DNA of 64,000 bases, taken from NCBI GenBank assembly GCA_900470775.1, contig UCBZ01000012.1, positions 49,050 through 113,049 on the forward strand, in the 5' to 3' direction. Each line of letters begins with the position of its first letter. The stretch's first letter is position 1. Of the stretch, positions 18,284 to 29,285 are shown piece by piece. The notes under the pieces are model-generated. The model was not told the origin of the DNA. It ran no database searches and saw only the letters and a list, made by a program, of their open reading frames with translations. A program made the position numbers and the translations under genes. Origin of the DNA: Hyphomicrobiales bacterium (GTDB lineage: Bacteria > Pseudomonadota > Alphaproteobacteria > Rhizobiales > Beijerinckiaceae).

Positions 18284-18401
18284 CGCGGCGTGACACGAGG
18301 GCTGCGCTTGCACGGCACGAGGCGGCAGCACCCTGCCGCCTCGCTTCGTTTGCGCTATACACCGCGCGGCCGCACCGTTCGCGGCCGGTGAGAGCGACGC
18401 G

Positions 18402-18686
18402 ATGGCCTATACCGACGAACTCGAATCCGTTCTGGAAGCCGAGCAGGCGCTGCGGCTCATGATTGCGCTGCGGATCGCCGAGGAGGGCGGCGAGCCCGCC
18501 ATCGCCGCGCCGCTTGAGCATCATCTGCAAGCCGCCGACGAGGCGATCGAAGCCTGGAGCGACGAGGACGAGGACGAGCATGACGCTCGCGCCTTCCGGC
18601 CTCTGACGCCGCTCCAGCAGCTTCTCGCCGAGCACCGCGCGATCTGCGACCGCATCGCCGACATCCGCGACCGCCGCCTGTCCTGA
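18402..18686 (+). CDS. acidic helical hypothetical protein, 94 aa
   Basis: The protein is very acidic in the middle (SDEDEDEHD) and predicted to be helical throughout, without Cys, signal peptide or membrane helix. It is probably cytosolic. No family was recognised. Codon use is normal for the window. It stands alone between a secreted protein gene and the acyltransferase. Confidence 0.5.
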   Translation: MAYTDELESVLEAEQALRLMIALRIAEEGGEPAIAAPLEHHLQAADEAIEAWSDEDEDEHDARAFRPLTPLQQLLAEHRAICDRIADIRDRRLS

Positions 18687-18813
18687 CGGGGTAGTGCCGC
18701 GGCGCGCCATCCGCTCTTGACGAACACAAGCCACGGCAATGTTATGCAGCCCGATCGGTGGCTGCTATTCGGCGGTGATCGTCTCCAGATCAAAGCCTGA
18801 ATAGGGTATTGCG

Positions 18814-19884
18814 GTGAAAAGTCAGAATATCAAATACATCGACAAGCTGGATCATCTCCGATTCTTTGCAGCATTCATCGTCCTGATGTATCATGCGACC
18901 ATATTCTATAGTCAGAAAAATACGGTTCGGCTGCCGATTCTGGATCAGGGTTATATCGGTGTATCGCTGTTCATGGCGCTGAGCGGCATGATCCTGACCT
19001 TGATCACCTACGGCAAGGATATCTCGGTCAAGGGATTCTATATCAACCGAGCCTTGAGAATCTATCCTCTGTTCGTCTTTGTGGTGACGCTCGGCTATTT
19101 CTCGACGCCCGATCCTCGCAGCTCGTCCGTGGGCATCGACTATCTCCTGTCCCTGCTGCCGGTCTCGAATTTGTACCGGATGACATACGGCCCCTTTGGC
19201 GGCCAGCTATGGTCCGTGATGGTCGAGATCCAGTTCTATCTGCTGTTTCCGGTTCTTGCGCTGGCACTGAAGGCCCGGGGAACGCGGTTCTACTGCGCTC
19301 TCATCCTCCTTCTGATCACGGCTCGCGCGGCGGTCTTCGTCCTGAACGGCACCGTCTATCACATGGCCTATTTCTCGATATTCGGGAATCTGGACATCTT
19401 CCTGATCGGATGTCTGGCTGGGATCGCCTACAAGGAAACCGAAGGTCGGACGTTCGCCTGGTATTGGCCCGTTCTCATGATCGTCGCCATCAACATCCTG
19501 CTGGTGGCCCTGTACAGATGGCTGGGACTTTCCAATGCATCGCCGCTCTGGATCATTTGGCCTGATGTCCAGGGGGTGATCTGGGCCGCGCTGATCATCA
19601 CCTATCTTCGAGCCGACATGCGGATCCCGCTGTCGAACGCCTTAAGCTATCTCGGCAAGATCAGTTATTCGATCTATGCGTGGCATATCCTGGTGTGGAT
19701 GCTCGTGGCGCGTTTGATGCCGCTGCCGCTGGCGACGCCTTATCTGACAGGGCTTGTGCTGGTCCTGCCGCTGACGGTCGCTCTGGCCGCCCTGAGCTAT
19801 GCCGTGATCGAATCGCCGTTCCTGACGATGCGGGCCAGATACGTCTCGTCATCCGCGGAAGCCACGGACCCCGATCGGCGCTGA
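18814..19884 (+). CDS. acyltransferase 3 family membrane protein
   Basis: This 356-residue integral membrane protein of about ten helices begins with the family opening: LDHLRFFAAFIVLMYHA, then a PILDQGYIGVSLFMALSGMI-type stretch and the RALRIYPLFV block. Such enzymes transfer acyl groups to surface polysaccharides or lipids at the inner membrane. The first 250 bases are low in GC (hand counts of 42-55% per 60 bases), unlike neighbours. This and the adjacent tRNA genes suggest recent acquisition. It starts with GTG. Confidence 0.85.
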   Translation: MKSQNIKYIDKLDHLRFFAAFIVLMYHATIFYSQKNTVRLPILDQGYIGVSLFMALSGMILTLITYGKDISVKGFYINRALRIYPLFVFVVTLGYFSTPDPRSSSVGIDYLLSLLPVSNLYRMTYGPFGGQLWSVMVEIQFYLLFPVLALALKARGTRFYCALILLLITARAAVFVLNGTVYHMAYFSIFGNLDIFLIGCLAGIAYKETEGRTFAWYWPVLMIVAINILLVALYRWLGLSNASPLWIIWPDVQGVIWAALIITYLRADMRIPLSNALSYLGKISYSIYAWHILVWMLVARLMPLPLATPYLTGLVLVLPLTVALAALSYAVIESPFLTMRARYVSSSAEATDPDRR

Positions 19885-19928
19885 TCCAGCGCCGTTGGAA
19901 CGAGGCTGTTGGATTTCGAGAGGAAGAA

Positions 19929-20004
19929 TGGTGCCCAGACCTGGATTCGAACCAGGGACACTGCGATTTTCAGTCGCATGCTCTACCAACTGAGCTATCT
20001 GGGC
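19929..20004 (-). tRNA. tRNA-Phe (GAA)
   Basis: The 76-base gene folds as a complete cloverleaf. The acceptor stem is GCCCAGA with TCTGGGC, the D arm GCTC/GAGC, the anticodon stem TGCGA/TCGCA with loop CTGAAAA (anticodon GAA), and the T arm CCTGG with TTCGAAT. The CCA end is encoded. Confidence 0.97.
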
Positions 20005-20042
20005 GCCGGGGAAGCGTGAAGCCGCATCCCGATGGTCGGCGC

Positions 20043-20071
20043 GGTATAGTCGGTGGCGGCCGGGCTGTCCA
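20043..20071 (-). promoter_or_regulatory. promoter of tRNA-Phe
   Basis: Read on the minus strand, a -35 TGGACA (20071-20066) and a -10 TATACC (20048-20043) are separated by exactly 17 bases. They lie about 38 bases upstream of the tRNA 5' end, which fits a sigma-70 promoter with a short leader. Confidence 0.6.
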
Positions 20072-20403
20072 GTCGCTTTGACAGCTTTGCGACGAAGGCC
20101 GTGATTGCCTGTGAATCCCGCCATTGCGAGGGCGGCAGCAAGGCATTCGGCAATGGCAGCCGGGGCGCGCGACGCCTCGCAGCACGCGGAGAGCGCGACC
20201 GGCTCCCTGACGATGACGCCCGGCGAATCGAGCGCTGGCCGGGATTTCGAGCGGGCCTTGCGCAGGGATCGCGAAAGCAGACGCCGCCGACGAACCGGAC
20301 CGCGCCCGGCATCCGCATCATGCGGCCGGCCGGCGCAAAGGCAGTCCCACAAGCGCGGAAAAACCGCCATCTGCGGAAAAGGCGGGATTGTCCGTTCCAT
20401 GAC

Positions 20404-20433
20404 TTGTCAAAGCGCGCGGCAATCGGGCATAGA
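20404..20433 (+). promoter_or_regulatory. promoter of tRNA-Ser
   Basis: TTGTCA at 20404-20409 and CATAGA at 20428-20433 are separated by 18 bases and end ten bases before the mature tRNA-Ser. The -10 is weak, but the placement is typical of tRNA genes. Confidence 0.45.
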
Positions 20434-20442
20434 GCATCCAAC

Positions 20443-20533
20443 GGAGACGTGGCCGAGAGGCTGAAGGCACTCGTTTGCTAAATGAGCATACCCCAAAAGG
20501 GTATCGAGGGTTCGAATCCCTCCGTCTCCGCCA
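20443..20533 (+). tRNA. tRNA-Ser (GCT)
   Basis: The 91-base gene has the acceptor pair GGAGACG/CGTCTCC and an anticodon loop TTGCTAA (anticodon GCT). A long variable arm (ATACCCC/GGGTAT region) is typical of serine tRNAs. The T loop is TTCGAATC and the CCA end is encoded. Confidence 0.97.
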
Positions 20534-20740
20534 CATTCTCACACGAGCCTCGGCGACCTTGCCGCAGGGAGTCAATCCGGCGCTTCAGGGGGCATCGTCA
20601 TCCGTTCTCATCGACTGGCTGACTTCCGCTTGTGGCGCCTCTGCCTTGGCTGACTCCGCAATCTCCGGTCGCTCCTGGGCCTGACGATTGACGCAGGCCC
20701 TGCTTGCCGCCAGCCTGCCGCCTGCCAACCGGAGCCCGCC

Positions 20741-21535
20741 ATGGAGACAATCACGCCACGTCAGCGCGAAATCGTGACGCTGGCGCGCAGCCAGGGGCGC
20801 GTCGCCGTCGAGGAGCTGGCGGCGCGCTACGAGGTCAGCGCGCAGACCATCCGCAAGGACCTCAACCAGCTCTGCGAGCAGCGCATCATGTCGCGTGTGC
20901 ATGGCGGCGCGGTTGTCGCCTCCAGCGTCGAGAATCTTGCCTACGAGGCGCGGCGCTTCATCGCCCATGACGAGAAGGTCGCGATCGGCCGCGCCGCCGC
21001 GGCGCTGATCCCCAACGACGCGTCGCTCTTCATCAATATTGGCACCACCACGGAGGAGGTGGCGCGCGCGCTTGCTGACCATCGCGGCCTGCTCGTCATC
21101 ACCAACAACCTGCATGTCGCGACCTTGCTCTATCCGCATCCTCGCATCGAGGTGATTGTCGCCGGCGGGCCGGTGCGGCGCTCCGATGGCGGCGTCGTCG
21201 GCGCGGCGGCGGTCGATCTGATCCGCCAGTTCAAGGTCGACTACGCCGTGATCGGCACCTCGGCGATCGATCCGGACGGAGCGCTGCTCGATTTCGACTA
21301 TCGCGAGGTCCGCGTCTCGCAGGCGATTATCGAGAACGCCCGCCAATGCCTGCTCGTCGCCGACAGCCTCAAGCTCGAGCGCTCCGCCCCGATCCGCATC
21401 GGCCATCTGCGCGATGTCGACGTCTTCGTCACCGACCGCCTGACCTCCGAACCTCTCCGCGATCTGTGCCGCGCCACCGGGATTTCGGTGGTCGAGACCG
21501 CCGGGCCGGACGCGGTGGCCGAAAGCGAAAGCTGA
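20741..21535 (+). CDS. glpR: DeoR-family repressor, glycerol regulon
   Basis: The 264-residue protein has the DeoR N-terminal helix-turn-helix (PRQREIVTLARSQGRVAVEE onwards, with SAQTIRKDLNQL as recognition helix) and the C-terminal sugar-phosphate sensor domain (INIGTTTEEVARAL, then RSDGGVVG). Glycerol-3-phosphate is the expected inducer. It directly precedes glpD in the same direction. A nearly perfect inverted repeat spans its stop codon and may be its operator for glpD. Confidence 0.9.
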   Translation: METITPRQREIVTLARSQGRVAVEELAARYEVSAQTIRKDLNQLCEQRIMSRVHGGAVVASSVENLAYEARRFIAHDEKVAIGRAAAALIPNDASLFINIGTTTEEVARALADHRGLLVITNNLHVATLLYPHPRIEVIVAGGPVRRSDGGVVGAAAVDLIRQFKVDYAVIGTSAIDPDGALLDFDYREVRVSQAIIENARQCLLVADSLKLERSAPIRIGHLRDVDVFVTDRLTSEPLRDLCRATGISVVETAGPDAVAESES

Positions 21536-21555
21536 AATTTTCGCTTTTGCTTTCG
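21520..21555 (+). promoter_or_regulatory. putative GlpR operator upstream of glpD
   Basis: The arms CGAAAGCGAAAGC (21520-21532) and GCTTTTGCTTTCG (21543-21555) match at 12 of 13 positions across a 10-base spacer. The left arm is inside the last codons of glpR. Repeated CGAAAG/CTTTCG units resemble DeoR-type operators. A stem-loop terminator is the alternative, but there is no strong T run. Confidence 0.5.
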
Positions 21556-21634
21556 TTTTGCCATTGCCCGCAAGCAAAGCACTGGCTAGCCTCCGATCAG
21601 GAAAGGCGCTCAAGCCGCCTGCCTGGAGGAATGC

Positions 21635-23173
21635 GTGACGGGTCCTGTCTTCGATATCGCCATCATCGGCGGCGGTGTGAATGGCTGCAGCATCGCGCGC
21701 GATGCGGCCGGGCGCGGCGCCTCCGTCGTGCTGTTCGAGCAGGGCGATCTCGCCAGCGCCACCTCCTCGGCCTCGACCAAGCTGATCCATGGCGGCCTGC
21801 GCTATCTCGAGCACTACAAGTTCCGACTGGTGCGCGAGGCGCTGGCGGAGCGCGAGGTGATGTGGCGGGCAGCGCCCCATATCGTCTGGCCCTTGCGTTT
21901 CGTGCTGCCGCACCATGCGGGCTTGCGCCCCGCCTGGCTGCTCCGCCTCGGCCTCTTCCTCTATGATCATCTCGGCGGTCGCCGCCTGCTGCCGGCCACG
22001 CGGTCGCTCGACCTCGGCCGTGACGTTGCGGGGGGCGCGCTGAAGCCGCACTTCACCCGCGCTTTCGAATATTCCGATTGCTGGGTCGAGGATTCGCGCC
22101 TGGTCGTGCTCAATGCGCGCGATGCGGCCGACCATGGCGCGACCATCCTGCCGCGCACGAAAGTCGTCGCCGCGCGCCGCCAGGCGGGGCATTGGCTCGT
22201 CACCTCGCAAGATCGGGATGGGGCTGAGGCCACGGTCCGCGTCCGCACGCTCGTCAACGCCGCCGGCCCTTGGGTGGCCGATGTGCTGAACGGCATCGTT
22301 TCCAGCACGCGCCCCGCAGCCGTCAGGCTGGTGCAGGGCAGCCACATCGTCGTGCCGCGCCTGTTCGAGCACGACCGCTGCTACATCTTCCAGAACGCCG
22401 ATGGCCGCATCATCTTCGCCATCCCCTATGAGGGCGACCTGACGTTGATCGGCACCACCGACAAGGATTATGAGGGCGACCCGGCCGAGGTCGCCGCCAG
22501 CGCGGACGAGATCGCCTATCTCTGCACCGCGGCGAGTGACTATTTTCGCGTTCCGATCACGCCGGACCAGGTGGTCTGGACCTATTCCGGCGTGCGCCCG
22601 CTCTATGACGACGGCGCCTCCAAGGCGCAGGAAGCGACGCGCGACTATGTCCTGACGCTCGATGTCCCGGAGGGGCAGGCGCCGATGCTCTCGGTCTTCG
22701 GCGGCAAGATCACGACCTCGCGGCGCCTCGCCGAGGCAGCGGTCGAGAAGCTGTCCGCCGCCGTGCCGGCGCTGCGTGCTCCGCCCTGGACCGCGGATGC
22801 CCGGTTGCCAGGGGGCGACTTCCCGGTCGGAGGCTTCGAGGCCCTGGTTGAAAAGATCATCGCTCCGCGGCCTTGGCTCCCGCGCAAATTGGCGCGACGG
22901 TTGGCGCGGGCGTACGGCACACGCGCCGAAACGCTGCTCGAAGGCGCCGCCGCGATGGCCGATCTCGGCCAGGTCTTCGGCGCAGACCTGACCGAGCGCG
23001 AGGTCTCCTGGCTGATGGCGCAGGAATGGGCGCTCTCGCCCCAGGACGTCCTGTTCCGTCGCAGCAAGCTCGGCCTGCGCTTTTCTGACGAGCAGGGCAG
23101 GGCACTCGCTGACTACATGGCGGCGCGAGCCGCCAGGACGCCGGCCATGTCCCTGCAGGCGGAGCCGCGCTGA
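21635..23173 (+). CDS. glpD: aerobic glycerol-3-phosphate dehydrogenase
   Basis: This FAD enzyme of the inner membrane oxidises sn-glycerol-3-phosphate to dihydroxyacetone phosphate and passes electrons to quinone. The N-terminal FAD motif is DIAIIGGGVNGCSIARDAAG, followed by the family signature SSASTKLIHGGLRYLE. An IGTTDKDYEGDP block, YSGVRPLYDD and FGGKITTSRRLAE also match the family. Length (512) is normal. It starts with GTG at 21635 after GGAGG. Its stop overlaps glpS (TGATG), so catabolic enzyme and transporter are one transcript. No glycerol kinase lies in the window. Confidence 0.95.
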   Translation: MTGPVFDIAIIGGGVNGCSIARDAAGRGASVVLFEQGDLASATSSASTKLIHGGLRYLEHYKFRLVREALAEREVMWRAAPHIVWPLRFVLPHHAGLRPAWLLRLGLFLYDHLGGRRLLPATRSLDLGRDVAGGALKPHFTRAFEYSDCWVEDSRLVVLNARDAADHGATILPRTKVVAARRQAGHWLVTSQDRDGAEATVRVRTLVNAAGPWVADVLNGIVSSTRPAAVRLVQGSHIVVPRLFEHDRCYIFQNADGRIIFAIPYEGDLTLIGTTDKDYEGDPAEVAASADEIAYLCTAASDYFRVPITPDQVVWTYSGVRPLYDDGASKAQEATRDYVLTLDVPEGQAPMLSVFGGKITTSRRLAEAAVEKLSAAVPALRAPPWTADARLPGGDFPVGGFEALVEKIIAPRPWLPRKLARRLARAYGTRAETLLEGAAAMADLGQVFGADLTEREVSWLMAQEWALSPQDVLFRRSKLGLRFSDEQGRALADYMAARAARTPAMSLQAEPR

Positions 23174-24255
23174 TGAGCCTGGTGCTGGACAATGTCGGAC
23201 TGGCGCGCGGCGGGCAGGATCTGCTCAGCGGCATTTCGCTGACGCTGCCGAAGGGCTCGCTCAATGTCCTGCTCGGCGCGACGCTGGCCGGGAAGACCTC
23301 GCTGATGCGCCTGATGGCCGGGCTCGACGCGCCGAGCACGGGGCGGATTCTGGTCGGCGGCACCGACGTCACCGGCCAGCCGGTTCAGAAGCGCAATGTC
23401 GCGATGGTCTATCAGCAGTTCATCAACTACCCGGCGATGAGCGTTTACGAGAACATCGCCTCGCCCTTGCGGGTCGCGCGCCTGCCGGCCAGCGAGATCG
23501 ACGCCCGGGTCAAGAACGCGGCGGCGCTGCTGCGGCTCGAACCCTATCTCGCGCGCAAGCCGCTCGAGCTCTCCGGCGGCCAGCAGCAGCGCACGGCGAT
23601 CGCCCGCGCTCTGGTCAAGCGCGCCGAGCTCGTGCTGCTCGACGAGCCGCTGGCCAATCTCGACTACAAGCTGCGCGAGGAATTGCGCGAGGAACTGCCG
23701 CGGATCTTCGCCGAATCCGGCGCGATTTTCGTCTATGCCACCACCGAGCCGAGCGAGGCGCTGCTGCTCGGCGGCAACACCGCGGCGCTGTTCCAGGGCC
23801 GCCTCACCCAGTTCGGCCCGACGGCCGAGGTCTTCCGCCGGCCGCGCGACCTCACGACGGCGCAGGTCTTCTCCGATCCGCCGCTCAACACCCTCTCCGG
23901 CGTCAAGCAAGGCGATCAGGTCGCGTTGTCGACTGGTGCGACCGTCGCTGCCGAGGGCGCCTTCGCAGGCGTGCCGGACGGACCTTACACGATCGGCTTC
24001 CGGGCTCATCATCTCGCCCTCGACCGGCCGCCCGCCGCGGCGTTCGCATTACCGGCGACCGTCTCCGTCTCCGAGATCACCGGCTCGGAATCCTATGTGC
24101 ATCTCGACCTCGGCGCGCACCGCCTGATCGCGCTGGTGCCGGGCGTGCGCCGGCTGGAGCCGGGCCAGGCCGTCACCGCCTGGCTGGATCCGCGCCGTCT
24201 CTTCCTGTTCGACGACAGCGGTGGGCTCGCCGCCGCTCTGGCCAAGGCGGCGTGA
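23173..24255 (+). CDS. glpS: glycerol ABC transporter ATP-binding protein GlpS
   Basis: This is one of two different ATPases of the rhizobial-type glycerol importer. Its Walker A is degenerate but usable (GATLAGKTS), the signature is LSGGQQQR and Walker B is [14 protein letters not shown]-terminal TOBE-like regulatory domain begins near residue 240. It overlaps the glpD stop by one base and is followed at once by glpT. Confidence 0.88.
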   Translation: MSLVLDNVGLARGGQDLLSGISLTLPKGSLNVLLGATLAGKTSLMRLMAGLDAPSTGRILVGGTDVTGQPVQKRNVAMVYQQFINYPAMSVYENIASPLRVARLPASEIDARVKNAAALLRLEPYLARKPLELSGGQQQRTAIARALVKRAELVLLDEPLANLDYKLREELREELPRIFAESGAIFVYATTEPSEALLLGGNTAALFQGRLTQFGPTAEVFRRPRDLTTAQVFSDPPLNTLSGVKQGDQVALSTGATVAAEGAFAGVPDGPYTIGFRAHHLALDRPPAAAFALPATVSVSEITGSESYVHLDLGAHRLIALVPGVRRLEPGQAVTAWLDPRRLFLFDDSGGLAAALAKAA

Positions 24256-24256
24256 G

Positions 24257-25354
24257 ATGGCCCGGATCACGCTCGACAAGCTCGCCCATTCCTACAAGCC
24301 CGACCCGCAGGGGCCGCAGGACTATGCCCTGCGCGAGGTCGACCATGTCTGGCGCCAGGGCGGCGCCTATGCGCTGCTCGGCCCTTCCGGCTGCGGCAAG
24401 ACCACCTTGCTCAACATCATCTCTGGCCTGGTCGTGCCGACACGCGGGCGCATCCTGTTCGACGATGTCGATGTCAGCCGGCAACCCACAGAGGCGCGCA
24501 ACATCGCCCAGGTTTTCCAGTTCCCGGTCGTCTACGACACCATGACGGTGCGCGAGAACCTCGCCTTCCCGCTGGTGAATCGCGGCGTCGAGCGCAAGTT
24601 GATCGAGGCGCGCGTCGCCGAGATCGCCGGCCTGCTCGACCTGACCTCGGCGCTCGACCGCAAGGCGAGCCGGCTCGGCGCCGATGCCAAGCAGAAGATC
24701 TCGCTCGGCCGCGGCCTCGTCCGGCCCGATGTCGCCGCGATCCTGTTCGACGAGCCGCTGACCGTGATCGACCCGCATCTGAAATGGCAGCTGCGCTCGA
24801 TGCTGAAGGAACTGCACCGCAAACTCGACCTGACGATGATCTACGTCACCCACGACCAGACCGAGGCGCTGACCTTCGCCGATACGGTCGTGGTCATGCA
24901 TGAGGGCGGCGTGGTCCAGACCGGCACGCCGGAAGAGCTGTTCCAGCATCCGGCTCACACCTTCGTCGGCCATTTCATCGGCTCGCCCGGGATGAACATC
25001 CTGCCTTGCGCCGTCGAAGGGACACAGGCACTGGTCGCCGGCCAACCCGTCGCGCTGGCGCGCCGCTATCCGGCACTCTCCGGCCAGATCGAGCTCGGTA
25101 TCCGGCCGGAATACGCCGCGCTGCGCCAACGCGGCGAGGGCCTGCCGGCGCGGATCAGCCGCATCGACGACATCGGCCGCGCCCGCATCGCGCGGGTCGA
25201 GCTCGGCGGCCTGAAATTCTCGGTGATGGTGCCGGACGAAGCGGAGTTCGACGGCGACGAGGCTTCGCTCCAGCTCGACCCCGCGCAGATCCACATCTAC
25301 CGCGACGGTCATCTCGTCCAGGGCGAAGCGCTCGCGGCGGGAGGCCAGCCATGA
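24257..25354 (+). CDS. glpT: glycerol ABC transporter ATP-binding protein GlpT
   Basis: The second ATPase has the canonical Walker A GPSGCGKTT, a Q-loop in QVFQFPVVYDTMTV, and Walker B ILFDEPLTVID. The signature is altered to KQKISLGRGL instead of LSGGQ, so the two ATPases are complementary: GlpS has the good signature and GlpT the good Walker A. A TOBE-like domain ends the 365-residue protein. This rhizobial GlpT is unrelated to the E. coli GlpT antiporter. Confidence 0.88.
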   Translation: MARITLDKLAHSYKPDPQGPQDYALREVDHVWRQGGAYALLGPSGCGKTTLLNIISGLVVPTRGRILFDDVDVSRQPTEARNIAQVFQFPVVYDTMTVRENLAFPLVNRGVERKLIEARVAEIAGLLDLTSALDRKASRLGADAKQKISLGRGLVRPDVAAILFDEPLTVIDPHLKWQLRSMLKELHRKLDLTMIYVTHDQTEALTFADTVVVMHEGGVVQTGTPEELFQHPAHTFVGHFIGSPGMNILPCAVEGTQALVAGQPVALARRYPALSGQIELGIRPEYAALRQRGEGLPARISRIDDIGRARIARVELGGLKFSVMVPDEAEFDGDEASLQLDPAQIHIYRDGHLVQGEALAAGGQP

Positions 25355-26249
25355 AGCCGGTCAACCAGAAGGCCTGGCTCCTCGTCCTGCCGGTTCTGCT
25401 GATCGTCGCCTTCTCGGCGGTGATCCCGCTGATGACGGTGGTCAACTATTCGGTCCAGGATTCCTTCGGCAACAACCAGTTCTTCTGGAACGGCCTCGGC
25501 TGGTTTTCCGAGCTGCTCGATCCGAAGAGCGATCTCGGCTCGCGCTTTTACGACTCGCTCTGGCGCAATCTCGCCTTCTCGGGAATCATCCTCGCGATCG
25601 AGATCCCGCTCGGGATCGTCGTGGCGCTGTCGATGCCGCGCCAGGGCTGGACGGTCTCGGCGACGCTGGTGCTGATGGCGCTGCCGTTGCTGATCCCGTG
25701 GAACGTCGTCGGCACGATCTGGCAGATCTTCGCGCGCGGCGACATCGGCCTGTTCGGGGCGGCGGTGAACGCGCTCGGCATCGACTTCAATTATGTCGCC
25801 AACCCGCTCGCGGCCTGGTTCACCATCATCGTGATGGATGTCTGGCACTGGACCTCGCTGGTGGCGCTGCTCTGCTATGCCGGCCTGAAGTCGATTCCCG
25901 ATGCCTATTATCAGGCCGCCCGCATCGACGGCGCCTCGCGCTGGGCCGTGTTCCGCACCATCCAGCTGCCGAAGATGAGCCGCGTGCTGCTGATCGCCGT
26001 GCTGCTGCGTTTCATGGATTCCTTCATGATCTACACCGAGCCCTTCGTCGTCACCGGCGGCGGCCCCGGCAATTCGACGACCTTCCTGTCGATCGAGCTG
26101 GTCAAGCTCGCACTTGGCCAGTTCGACCTCGGCAAGGCTGCGGCGCTCTCGATCGTCTACAACCTGATCATTCTGTCGGTGTGCTGGGTGTTTTACACGG
26201 TGATGACCGCAGCCGATGCGCGCGCCGATGCCGACGCGGGGAGGGTCTG

Positions 26250-26250
<1 letters not shown>
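25351..26250 (+). CDS. glpP: glycerol ABC transporter permease GlpP
   Basis: This inner-membrane permease of 299 residues has about six helices. The cytoplasmic EAA loop contacting the ATPases is AARIDGASRWAVFRTIQLPKM. It starts at ATG 25351, overlapping the glpT stop as ATGA, and its own stop overlaps glpQ as TGATG. Confidence 0.9.
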
Positions 26251-27046
<796 letters not shown>

Positions 27047-27047
<1 letters not shown>

Positions 27048-27325
27048 TGGAACTCGCCTGGATGGCCTGGACCTGGCAGACCGGCGTCTTCTTCGCCGGC
27101 ATCGCCTCGCTTCTCCTCACCCTGACCCTGCTCGCGATCTTCAGGCCCGAGACCGAGCGCGTCGGCGTCATCGGCATCGCCACCACCCGCGGCGACCGGC
27201 TCTTCATCTCGCTGCTCGGCAGCGCCTTTATTCACCTCGCCTGGCTCGGCCTCGTCGGTCCGGGCCTGGGGTGGGCTTCCGGCCTTGCGCTTCTCTATGC
27301 CGCAGCGGTGTTCCGCTGGGTGTGA
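27047..27325 (+). CDS. glpU: small membrane protein GlpU (DUF2160 type)
   Basis: This 92-residue protein has three hydrophobic helices (about 12-34, 50-68 and 74-91) with a short charged loop PETERVGVIG. Proteins of this size and position occur between glpQ and glpV in rhizobial glycerol operons. Its role in transport is not established. It overlaps glpQ by one base. Confidence 0.85.
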
Positions 27326-27353
27326 GGACAGGCCCAACAGCAAGAAAAGGCCA

Positions 27354-27368
27354 ATCCCGAAACGGGAT
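27354..27368 (+). promoter_or_regulatory. short stem-loop between glpU and glpV
   Basis: ATCCCG (27354-27359) and CGGGAT (27363-27368) form a perfect six-base stem with an AAA loop in the only substantial gap (76 bases) of the operon. It could protect or mark the mRNA of the highly expressed binding protein glpV. Confidence 0.35.
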
Positions 27369-27401
27369 GGATAATCGGATCAACCGAAGCGGAGGAAGAC
27401 G

Positions 27402-29159
<1,758 letters not shown>

Positions 29160-29191
29160 GGGGTATTAAGGCCTAGGATGCCACGAAAAGC

Positions 29192-29227
29192 GCAGGGTGC
29201 GGCGGAGGACGCCGCACCCTGCTTCTC
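29192..29227 (+). terminator. terminator of the glp operon
   Basis: Perfect 13-base arms GCAGGGTGCGGCG (29192-29204) and CGCCGCACCCTGC (29210-29222) enclose the loop GAGGA, followed by TTCTC. The T run is short, but the stem is the strongest in the region. It lies 32 bases after the glpV stop and may also serve the convergent phosphoesterase gene. Confidence 0.75.
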
Positions 29228-29285
29228 AATGGTCGGAATGCCGATCGGAAAGAGCGATTCGGGCGCGGACGATCCGTTCGTTGGC

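Larger units (their letters stand above)
20005..20442. other. intergenic region between tRNA-Phe and tRNA-Ser
   Basis: The 438 bases separate two divergently transcribed tRNA genes. Besides the two tRNA promoters I see no gene, no integrase remnant and no duplicated tRNA end that would mark an attachment site. Confidence 0.5.

Noticed and set aside
19929..20533. tRNA pair as the attachment site of a genomic island
   Set aside because: I found no integrase, no repeated tRNA end and no mobility gene within the window on either side.
20585..22372. 595-residue open frame on the minus strand, antisense to glpR and glpD
   Set aside because: It mirrors two clearly recognised genes in a GC-rich region where antisense frames stay open. 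The protein is Arg/Ala/Asp-rich with no motif.
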